From Enoplolaimus lenunculus (Eukaryota > Nematoda > Enoplea > Enoplida > Thoracostomopsidae), in contig JASANG010003710.1 in the NCBI GenBank assembly GCA_030248215.1, positions 293,802-357,801 of the forward strand: 64,000 nt of DNA, read 5' to 3'. Shown piece after piece: positions 23,323 to 33,500 of the stretch. Every line of letters begins with the position of its first letter. The first letter of the stretch is position 1. The notes below the pieces were generated by a model. It was not told where the DNA came from, ran no database searches, and saw nothing but the letters and a program-made list of their open reading frames with translations. Both the position numbers and the translations under genes were made by a program.

Positions 23323-25406
23323 GTGCCGACGTATTGCGCAATGAACGCTGTGCAATTTTGCAAACTTTCGATTCGATTTTTGGTAGTCAATCGGTTTCAA
23401 AGCGTAGGATATCATTGGCTGGTTTACAATCAATTTGTTGCGTTAATGCTTATATCACTATTGATGTTGCCTTATAGCGCTAAAGGTACGCCGATAAACG
23501 GTCCTTGGTACTTTGACGGGCGTGCCGTTATTCCGCGAAACTCCAATAGTGTAAGCTAAAGTTTTCGTCTAATTTTTTCCTTAGAGGGTTGGGTTTAGTC
23601 ATACCCATGATTATAGGCTTTAGCATACGCCCAGACATAGGCTTGGCTTAGGCTTTAGGCTTTATAAGTGTGTTGTATTTTTGACACAATGTTTATTATT
23701 TTAGGCTTTGTCTCACCAGACGTAAGCGTCTCCAAGACGTCGCTCTACCGCCAAGCATATCTTGGTGACAGCAACATCGCATTGCGGCGAGATCAAAGCC
23801 ATCGGCGATCCAGTTCTCGAACGTCAGGCCGTTATCAAACAGGATCCGGGGGACCGTCTCGGACGTCGCCTACTTCGTTCTACTGCTACAGTTGTGCAAC
23901 TGACGTATACGGACGGTCAACTTGGGATTTACTGGGACAATTTTATTCGCTGCCACAAAATATCACTCCGGATTGCACAATACGCGACGATTTACGACGG
24001 CATAAGTTTGGATTTGTTCTGTGTACAACAGAATGTATTACAATTATGGAACGCTCGTTTGTTCATGGTTAGTCGCCGACGGGCAAGAGATGTGACTTAA
24101 GTCACGTATATTAACATTCGGCTTATGTAACGATTAGGAGTGGAACGTTTTTCTTTGGAACTGCAATACAGTAAGCTTAACCCCTTCTCACATTGAGTTG
24201 CCTATATGCAACTCAGCGCAGTGAATATACGTTAAATAATATATATCGTACCGTGTTTAACAATTGCAACACGTATACATAGTACTAAATCACCACAAGA
24301 CTTGAGAGCCCCATCGGGCTCGAGCGTCAAGCTCCTATAGCTGAGTGGTGATGGTATACGCCTCCCACTCCAATCACTGGAGTTCGAATCCTAGCATAAA
24401 AGTAGGTCTCAGGAGAAATAGAAAATATTCATGTGAGAAAAGGTTAAGCTTTAAACTATTTCTTTTGCTTGCATGCTTACAAGCTCTTTCTAACGCTTTT
24501 ATGCTTAGGCTTAATAGAAATATGACTTTACTACTGTTCCGCCCGTGTTCTATACATTCGCCTTAACTTTCAAGACGAGATTTTGCTCAAGCTTTTAAAC
24601 TTTGAATAATGTAGGATATTTTTTTCGATTTGGGCTTTTTTTGCCCGAGTTACTCATCAATGCTTCATAAGCTTAACCATAAGTCTATTAACCCTAAACC
24701 GAAACCAAAGCCTAACCTTTAATGTTTCCCAGTCTCTAAGTTCTCAAGTTCCCTTGTCTCCTGTTAACGTCTCGCTCACTTCGCCCCCAAGTTGGTGTCG
24801 CTATTTAATATTGCACCCCCGCATATGCGTCCCCTGCTTTTAGATAATTTGCTGCGACTTTGATTGCGAGTTTACGACGGGGGGACCATCTCGCTCGCAA
24901 TGGGGGGTGGGGCTCACAGACTCCAGCCACGCCATAAACTCGACCCATCGTTACAATTAAAAATACCTACAATTTATTATTTTTCAGGTATCAGCATCAA
25001 CCGTATAATCATTCGAGGCTGTGTCGATTCAATTTTAGCGCCTTCAGTTGCGTTCAACGCAACCAGTCTTGGTTCGGTCCGGCGGCATGGAACATACATC
25101 AAAAAGCACGTCTGTGCCCCAGTTCAAATGAGCCGCCTATTTAAAGGCATTTACCCGCGAATTGATGAAACTCATTCTAATTTTACCGTATGTCTTTGCG
25201 GCACCCACAGGTGTAATGGCGTATATCCAGATCAAACAAATTCCGCCTGTAGATATTTTTCACCGGTGGATCCTAAAATTTACCTTTGGGTGGCGTTTGG
25301 GCATATTTTATGGACCCGGGTCAGGCCGTGTATTGTATCGAATGTGACGCTGTTTCTGGTTGCCTACTGGTTGATGTATTTTGTTCAACAACAAAGCAAC
25401 ATTTGA
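23323..25406 (+). CDS. Ly6/uPAR-type three-finger protein, ODR-2-like, probably GPI-anchored
   Basis: I propose three exons: about 23323 (or ATG 23446) to 23550 or 23485, then 23705 (or 23737) to 24067, then 24988-25406 (stop). The exon 2/3 join is firm: CATG|GTTAGT meets TTTTTCAG|GT in the right phase and gives SFVHG-ISINR. Exon 1 gives a hydrophobic signal-like stretch ending LLMLPYSAKG. Two phase-correct routes lead to exon 2 (donor 23486 with acceptor 23704, or donor 23551 with acceptor 23736). The Ly6 domain opens with CYSCATDVYG, has paired Cys near the RGC motif, and closes with CLCGTHRCNG, the canonical CxC...CN ending. A hydrophobic tail (about 25330-25390, NVTLFLVAYWLMYFV) fits a GPI-anchor signal. 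Such proteins act at the cell surface, in ODR-2 in sensory neurons. The function here is inferred only. Confidence 0.75.
23590..23685. repeat. family A remnant in Ly6 intron 1
   Basis: TTGGCTTAGGCTTTAGGC words lie just before the exon 2 acceptor, so the branch-point/acceptor region of this intron is partly transposon-derived. Confidence 0.5.
24285..24435 (+). mobile_element. tRNA-derived SINE in Ly6 intron 2
   Basis: CTCCTATAGCTGAGTGGTGA (A-box arm), CGCCTCCCACTC (anticodon-loop-like, with CCC as in glycine tRNA) and GGAGTTCGAATCCTA (B box). It is preceded by ACAAGACTTGAGAGCCC and followed by AATATTCATGTGAGAAAAGG. The same modules occur in the same order at 56820-57010. Confidence 0.7.
24436..24720. 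repeat. family A half-element and remnant
   Basis: AAGCTTTTATGCTTAGGCTTAATAG-like words end in CTACTGTTCCGCCCGTG and TTCTATACATTCGCC, a right end of family A. More TTAGGC-like words follow at 24660-24720. All lie inside Ly6 intron 2. Confidence 0.55.
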
Positions 25407-25620
25407 GCTTGTGAATCTCTACTATCGGAACAGCATTTACTGCAAGTCAGCGGTACGTTTTCAAACAAACGAACTCTTGCAACTGAAGATATTCTTGAAC
25501 AACGACAGTGCAACATTTGCGGCGAATTCTCGAACTGTGACGTGTAGTATCTATTACCAGTTAGCGATAGGTTTTCAAACAAATGAGATCGGCTGTATTT
25601 GCGATTATTCTAGTTCAACA
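25400..25620. repeat. family F element at the Ly6 3' end
   Basis: CTATTACCAGTTAGCGATAG at 25551-25570, with inverted CAGCGGTACGTTTTCAAAC upstream and GTTTTCAAACAAATGAG after it. The Ly6 stop codon stands at its edge, so the last codons of that gene may have been supplied by the repeat. Confidence 0.45.
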
Positions 25621-25721
25621 GCAAATATCAAAATTTATTTAAATAAACGAACTATTGTATATTTAATGTAAAAAAATTCGTATTCGAGAAGGTTCCGCAA
25701 CCAAAAAACAGTGTTTATTTA

Positions 25722-25899
25722 CACTGCATAAAATGGTGAGTCAAATTGACTTTCTCCGAAATAGGCTTTACGGATTTAGGTACACAAATCGAGTGAAATT
25801 TGACTAATGAGGAGTTGAATTTGACTCAGTTTGTGTAAATCTCGTCGAGCCTATTTCGGCGTGAGTCAATTTGACTCACCATTTTTTGCAGTGTACAAT
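25722..25899. repeat. family B element
   Basis: TACACTGCATAAAATGGTGAG to CACCATTTTTTGCAGTGTA, with GAGTCAAATTGAC repeats inside. Confidence 0.8.
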
Positions 25900-26043
25900 A
25901 TAGTTTGATTTACTGGTTCAAAAGTTACAAGATCAATTCTCAATGGATGAAACTCGTTTTACTCGACAAGGCCACGTGGTTTTTTTTTATTTTAGCAGAA
26001 ATGTCTAAGTGAAAACCTAGTAAAAATTAAACTTCCTCGTTTG

Positions 26044-26275
26044 TACACTGCAAAAAATGATGAGTCTAAAATTGACTCTCTCCGAAATAGGCTTTTCCAG
26101 ACTATACAAACTGGAGTCAGTCAGATTCGACTCCGCCAGAGTCAAATTCGACTCACTGAGTGATTCTTTGAGTTGAAGTTAACATTGGCGGATTCGAATT
26201 TTGACTCAGTTTGTGTAGTCCGGAAAAGCGTATTTCGAACAGAGTCAATTTGACTCATCATTTTTTGCAGTGTAA
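26044..26275. repeat. family B element
   Basis: TACACTGCAAAAAATGATGA to TCATTTTTTGCAGTGTAA, TA on each side. Confidence 0.8.
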
Positions 26276-26689
26276 TACTTGTACCTTTTTTACTAAATAA
26301 TGCTTGCAAAATTTGATACAAGTTTTGTTCTAAAACTTATACACCCACTTTTGTTTGAATACCTACCGCTAAACTGAACGATAAATGCTTTACTTGAACT
26401 GATAGACAGCAAGGTCTTTGGGGAAAGATTAATACTTGAAAATGCGGTGTTGAAGAAAAATATGGCGTCACGCTATTCAAAGGTACGGTGGCTCCAGGAT
26501 TATTGGTTGATTTTGGTAATTCCTCAGCTTCTACGTATACAAGATTCGTTTTGGTATAAAACTTGACGTTTGTTTCTGCAGGTGTAAACAAAGCATGACT
26601 ATGCATTTAACAGTGGAAAATGATCAAATGAAATCGACTGCAATTACGACCGTATCAAAAGCAGCGATTTATTGGAATTTTGGCCCATC

Positions 26690-26900
26690 GTGAGACAGGA
26701 TACCGGTGGACTTGTAGGCTTAGGCTTATATTTAAGCTTACGCTCGCTCAGGTTTTGACTTGTGTTAAGCTTAGACTTAGGTGTTAAACTTAATAGCCTT
26801 AGTGGGCAGGTCATTTGAGTTTAGTTACCATGTCCCAAGGAGGCTTAGATTTTAAGGATTAGAGATTACGCTCATATTTAGGCTTTACGCTCAGGCGCAG
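26690..26900. repeat. family A remnant
   Basis: Loose TTAGGC-like words (GTAGGCTTAGGCTTATA, AAGCTTAGACTTAGG) without termini. Confidence 0.4.
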
Positions 26901-26911
26901 ACTGCTAAGCT

Positions 26912-27116
26912 TACACTGTACAAAATAGGGAGTCAAATTGACTCCCTTGGAACCAGGCTTTTCCTGACTACACATATTGAGTCAAATTTGACTCCGCCAG
27001 AGTCAAATTCGATTCACAGTTGACTTTGGCGGAGTCGAATTTTGACTCAGTTTGTATAGTCAGGGAAAACCTGTTTCCGAGACAGTCAATTTGACTCCCC
27101 ATTTTTTACAGTGTAG
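26912..27116. repeat. family B element
   Basis: TACACTGTACAAAATAGGGA to CCCCATTTTTTACAGTGTA; internal GGCTTTTCCTGACTACAC block and its inverse. Confidence 0.8.
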
Positions 27117-27396
27117 GATTTAGTGGGCAGGTCCTTAGGGTTAAAAGTTATACCATGGGCCCAAATTATACCTGTTTGTAAGATACATATCGTACCCTAC
27201 CCGATAATAAAACGGGTAGACTATAAACGCTTGCTTTTATGATAATTTTTATGTTCGGATAATTGAAACAGCTGAAATATTGTAAACCATATTTTGACGG
27301 CATGTTTGTTTCATCTCTACAGCTTGTCATGCTGTGGATTCAATTGCGTATATTATCATGATAATGCATTCCGCCGCATACGGTCGCCGGCAGCAT

Positions 27397-27633
27397 ACAC
27401 ACTGCAAAAAATATGGTGAGTCAAATTTGACTCTTTCCGGAATAGGCTTTTCCGGACTACACAACAGACAAAATTCGACTCTGCAAGAGTCAAATTCTAT
27501 TCTCACTGAGCGACTCATTGTGTCGAATTTGACCCTGGCGGAGTCGAATTTTGGCTCAGGACTCAGTTTGGGTTGTCCGGAAAAGCCTATATTGAAGAGA
27601 GTCAATTTTACTCACCATTTTTGAAGTGTAACG
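27397..27633. repeat. family B element
   Basis: CACACTGCAAAAAATATGGT to CACCATTTTTGAAGTGTA. The overlapping open frames on both strands (about 27330-27620) come from its symmetry. Confidence 0.8.
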
Positions 27634-28329
27634 ACATATATTCGACGATAAAAGCAGCCTGAACGATGAACTAAATTCAATTTTTCGCTACAAACTCGAT
27701 CCCGCGGTTGGTTTTTCAAACTGTATAACATGAACCTATATATTGCTGATCAATTCTAGTTTGAATTATCTCCGAAACTGACGATGTAAACTGTCCATGG
27801 TATTATTTACAACAGAGTGCAGTTTAGAACAAACTCGTGTTTGACATTATAAAGACCCAAATTCAGTAATAGAGTATGCCAGCCAATTTAAAGCTCAGCC
27901 TATTTGCTTCCTGTAAAACTTCCCCCAATGTTAATACAGCGGATAAGCTACTGGGCAAAACTTGGCATATTCTTGTGGACAGCGATTTATCAATTTATGC
28001 TGTCCCATGTTAACTGTGGGTCATCAGCGAAACGTAAGCTTAGGAATATACATACTTTATATTACTGCTATGGCCCTGTGCTATGCCTTGGCCCAAAACC
28101 AAACAATTTCGAATTCTTTTACGAGCCATTCCTAATTTACGTACCTATACTTGACACACGGATCATGCATTATATACCAAAATGCGACCGGATACCGAAA
28201 TCTACCGGAGCCGGATACAACTCTATCATAAACTATCTACTCCCTTAAAGACAGACACAACTTTTATTGATTTATGGAGGACTACAGTAAATGGCACAGC
28301 ACCGGAATATAAATACTTGAGTTATCAAA

Positions 28330-28850
28330 GACACAAGAACACTGCAAATTCCAATGAGTTAATTAATCAACGCAGATAGCGAGTTAGTTTATTTCAGAAT
28401 TCAGCCATCATTAACTCACTCTGTGTCGAGTGATGCTCACTATATGAGTTGACATTCTGGGTGAGATGATTAATTAACACAGAATAAGTTGAATTAACTC
28501 AGAAATCAGAGTTCTTAAAGTCCTACACTGTAAATTTAAATGAGTTGATTAATCAATTCATCCAGCAACTTGGTTATCTCTGAATTACCATCCGTAAACA
28601 TTAACGCACTCTGAGTTGAGTTGATTGTCACTGTGAGTTGAATTGACTCTGGATGAATTGATTAACTCACAATGAATTCAACCAACTCAACATTCTGAGT
28701 TCTGATAGTCCTAACTTAGACTGTATGTTTCAACTCATTCTGAGTTAAAATCAACTCACTGAAATTTACAGGGTAACTCAGTGCACAAACTTCTCAGTTG
28801 ATTCAACACAACCTGAGTTAAAATTAACTCACTGGAATTTAGAAGAAACA
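28330..28850. repeat. family C elements, two copies, one inside or beside the other
   Basis: CACTGCAAATTCCAATGAGT at 28338 and TACACTGTAAATTTAAATGAG at 28523 are two left ends. ACTCACTGAAATTTACAGG (28748) and ACTCACTGGAATTTAGAAG (28830) are two right ends. This order suggests a nested insertion. Confidence 0.65.
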
Positions 28851-29300
28851 TCAAAGATATACAAAATACGGCCAATGTTACTTTCAACGGCGTTCCATCC
28901 GACTAACCATATTCCGGAGTCAAATCCGGGACACAAGCTTCCTACTTTAATGGTTTTTGATACAAAAAGGGGGGTCTTCTATAAATATTAACATATGCCC
29001 CAAGTAAAATCAAGCGGTAACGGTATGGATATTGCAATTTAAAATCACAATATATTGCACAAAATAGCATTGCACGAACAAGCTATTCACCGCTACTATA
29101 TGTAAAATCACCAACCCTCAGACTGACTCGTTATTTTTCATCTTACCGTATATATGTACTTATAACATTAGCCCTACATGCATACGAAATATGTATTGGC
29201 AAAAACATAGTAGATTGTCAAACAAACCTACAACGACTATAGATATACGAAACAGACAGCTCTATATTTAACATTTTATGGTATGAATATAGTTATTTAG
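28851..29300. other. intergenic, nothing recognised
   Basis: A single GGCCAATGTTACTTTCAACGG at about 28872 resembles a family A terminus. There is no supported exon. Confidence 0.4.
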
Positions 29301-29353
29301 GCCCATGTTACTTTAAGGGGCGTCCAGGTTTCGGGTTGGTCTATAAAAGAGTA
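29301..29353. repeat. left half of a family A element
   Basis: GGCCCATGTTACTTTAAGGG through GGTCTATAAAAGAGTA, then it breaks off where other copies continue GGTTTAGAT. The missing remainder is present, inverted, at 30708-30845. Confidence 0.7.
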
Positions 29354-30522
29354 CGAAACTAAAGTGAATCCGAAAATATTGTTTAAATATACATAAATAC
29401 AAGCAACCTTTCTTCGTTTTTGAAAAACCAACTGATTCAAAAGTCAATTTTTATCGAACAGTTGTTTCTGAGTATTTTTACCAATTTGTAAAATTTCATA
29501 AAACTTAGTTTGCAATTTTCACAGCTAACAGTTTTGGTTTCCTTTCGTATTTCTTCCGCCGTACGGTCTGTATTAGCGATAAGCTGAGTTCTATATATAC
29601 AGTTTATAATATACACCAAACACTGACACTTAGAACACCAAACAATTCAAACCAGACCCACAACCAGGGCTGTATTGTCCAACCTCAATATATGTTACTT
29701 CCGTTTGTAACACGGAGTCAGTCCCAAAGAAACATTGTGCCCAACATCCTACAAAAATTATCCTCAAGCTTGTTGTAAGTGATGTAAAATTTCTTCATGA
29801 GCCATCTGAATTTTTCAACACCCAAACATGCTGAGTTGGCTATGCGCCGGACGCAAACGCGTAAACGTACGCACATGATGCGCTCTCACCCGAAACGTTG
29901 ACAACACATGCACATCAATTAGCTATGATCCTTTACATGATCCTCGAAAACAGACACAAATTGCTATCGGTAAAATTTACCCCCCCACCGAAAAAACCTG
30001 CGTACGTCCCTACAAAAAACAGTAAAAATGCAAGCGTGTAAATATTTGGCAGCTAATTAAACGTTCAAAAAAGCTAAAAACGCACAAAGTCATAATTCAC
30101 ATATACATAATATGTGCAACAGCCAACAAAATCAACTAAAAAGAAAGACAAACATATAAAATATGAGAAAAACAACGGTTTGCTCAAGCTGATTCATCAG
30201 AGTCCCGATTATAATTCAATGTGTCACCTAAAATACGCAATCGCGTCGTTCAAATCTTACTTTCACTGAATAAATAAAATTAACAGGTAACAAAAGCAGA
30301 ATAATCACAAAATTATAACAAAATTATAGCAATTAAGTTACTAAATTGAAAATCATTTTGTAATTTTTAATGTACACTAAAATATGCGACTAACGTCCGG
30401 TTCCGGCAAAAATCTAACACTGAGTGGTAATTTTGATGTCCGGTCACGTCGGAAAAATGTAAAGTGTTTTACACTGCGCTTGATTTTTAAACTAAATCTG
30501 TACTTCAATGATACCAGTTCTC

Positions 30523-33500
30523 TTATTGCGGATATAAGTGCATCCACACGTTTTCACCGACAAATTTGGCATACGTCTGGTATATCTGATCGAAATCTAT
30601 ACTGCGCTTCGGTACTAAAATGAAGATCAATTTCGAGGCCTATAATCTTCTCTCAATGTAGCAAAGTTAGAAAATATTACCTGAGGGTTAACTACTATCA
30701 TTGACGGCCAATGTTACTTTAAGGGGCGTAACAGTAGATTAAGCGTATTCTTAAGCCTAAGCCCAAGCCTAAGCGTTGCAAAAATGTGTTCCTAAGCCTA
30801 AGCCTAAGCAAAAAATGTAATATAAAATCTAAACCTACTCTTTATGTTATTAAAACCACTCAAAAATAATTTTAAAACTTATTTTCAGCTTCGGGTGCTT
30901 CGCAAAAACCTTTTTCAGCATTTGCTTTCTCGGCAGACTTTCTCTTTATTTCTGCTGAAAATCGTTCCAACTCAACGCCTTCCCAATGATGTCTTGGCGA
31001 TTTTCCACCGAAATATCTTAAAAACAAAAATGCCAAAATGAACTTTAGAAATTACTACATATTTGTCACACTGCTACAAATTTAAACCAGCGGTTAAATT
31101 ATTTGTTTCCCACAAGAAACAAAATTAGTTAAAAATACTCAATTGCGGGCGATTGCGTCCAAGAAACTTGCTTGACATGCGATCGCAATGACACTTAGTT
31201 CTATCCGTGACGGTACTCTGATTTTACTAAACCTATCTGTATCTGATCTGGCACTGGTCTCTTTCAACTAACCTATACTGAATAGTGTTCATGCATTCTT
31301 GTTCAGAAGACGTCAGTTTGTGGTCCTTTAACGCCACCGACACATTTTCTTTGAGCATATCGATACTAAAACGAATAAAACAAATAAACCAATATAACCT
31401 GATATGTGTATATAACAAACAATGTTCAGACGTTCCAAAACACAAAATAATGCCGGGCCATTTTTTTCATAATCTTGGCTTCGTTGCGCGGTCTTTATAT
31501 AACAAAAGTCTATGGCCACGGAGAAACAACACAGACGAAAATTAACTGAACTGGTATTAGTATACGGCTAAAATACAAAAAAACTATTTAGTAATTTAAT
31601 AAGATTTCAGAAATGTAACCATTATATGTTTCACCTTCTTCTCAAAATCATTCATGGCAAACTTACTTGTTAACTCCAATCAAAGTTGTTGTGACACCGG
31701 GAAAGTTGACTGCATAGTGAAGGGCAAGTTTCGCAATTGATACATTATTATCCTAAAAATAAACGCAAACATTCCAAGATACGCTTAAAACAGTCAGTTT
31801 GTTGTTTTTGAAGCTTTAAGTTAGAAAATAAACCAGCGTTATTTACTTCGTAGTGCTGTCTTAGTTCTCTTGTCTGAAAACGTATTACTATCTGGTGATA
31901 GGTAATTCAAAATACCGGCGCTAATCTCGATTCAACCTCCACCACTAAAAATTTTAGAAGCGACACAAGATAGTTGGTGCACATTCGTTATGATAAACAT
32001 ACTTGGCAGTATTGTACCGCATCTTTAGCGCGCTGTTTGATTTCGTCCGACGCCGGATGCCATGGCTGTGGTCCGCATGGACTCAAAAGTCCCATTGCCG
32101 TCGGTGACGCGTTAATCACACCAATGTGTTTCGACTAAAACAGCAACCAGTGTTATTTCTAGGAACAAAGTTGTAGATTAAACATATTTCTCTCAACCCA
32201 AGTCTAAGCGATGAAAAAGAGTGTAAAACTAACAAGAATCCTTAGCAAAGTAGATAGTCGCCAACTCTTTTGCAGTTCCACCACAAAACAAGACGGCCCT
32301 AAAGGTATCACATCTGCTAAAACCACAAAAGCCAACATAAATGAAACCGATTTCATAAGAACAATATCGAAGTACAATTTATTTGATTAACGAACCTATT
32401 CTAAAAACATCTAATACAACCTGGTCGCCTCCCACTCGAAACGTGTAGCATACAGCTGAATTTTTAGCCCCTAAATTCACCAACACCTACTTGAAAAACA
32501 CATTATTAAGGACTGCCTTTCTCGAATAAAATTCCAATGACCGCCAGTGGTACACAGCCCTTGAATTAACGACACACAAAACAAATGTGCGCAAAAAAAC
32601 TTAAAATGAAAATTTCACCACCAATCCTAAATAGATATATAGCAATGTAGATTGCAGGGTGCAACCGAAATTCCCATTCCGATTAAAATTTCGATTCAAA
32701 TTGACTTCCAATTCCGATTGCAGGCAAGGTTTTTTTAGTCCACGAGTGAGTCTGGACTCACAATGTTCTCAACGGGACGCAAAAAAGTAAATACTTAACT
32801 TTTTGGATAACACAAAATAAATGTCAGTCTTTGTGCCAAGAACGCGACGTATAATTTTGTTTTATATAAAAGAGGTACCTTGGGTCTGCGATAACAATCT
32901 AGAAGCATTAGCCTGCACCACGCCAAAAACTTTCAGTTACTTAAGCATTTACTTAACTTAAGTACGCTTCTAGAAACATTAAATTGGTTAAGTAACTGCT
33001 TAGCGAATACTAAAGTATAAAGTTATACTTAATTAAGGTTTCAGAAACACAGCCAATATGCAATATCAGGATTTACCTTAAAATATGGCATAAATTCTTC
33101 CAACGCTGAGTCGATCAGTGTAGCCCGGCAGTATGTAATAATACTTTCGATTGCAACACCGGTTTTATCAATTATGGACCTGAAAATAACGATTACAAAT
33201 AAAAAATATCAGTCAAACCTTACAATTCTAATTTAAATAAATCCTGAAACTTATAGCTTAATATATAGTTTGAAACAGCTTAAACTTATATTACACAGTT
33301 TGTTTGTTAAACTTTAAAGAATTACTTAAAAAATAATATTCTTTATGATTTTTGAATTTCTGCATTAACAAAATTTCTTCAAGACAATATATCAGTAGTT
33401 CACCACAAACTTCCAAACTAGTACGAATTTCTAAGAATGTTAGACACACAATTAGATATGATGACACACATTGAATTTGGGAACATCCAAAAATAGCCGT

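Noticed and set aside
23762-24100. Alternative + frame overlapping Ly6 exon 2
   Set aside because: The other frame has the CYSC motif and splices in phase to the exon with the CLCGTHRCN ending.
24335-24400. Functional glycine tRNA
   Set aside because: The A and B boxes are present, but the acceptor and T stems do not pair, and a second copy with the same flanks exists, so it is a SINE.
27327-27624. Overlapping frames on both strands
   Set aside because: They arise from the symmetry of a family B element.
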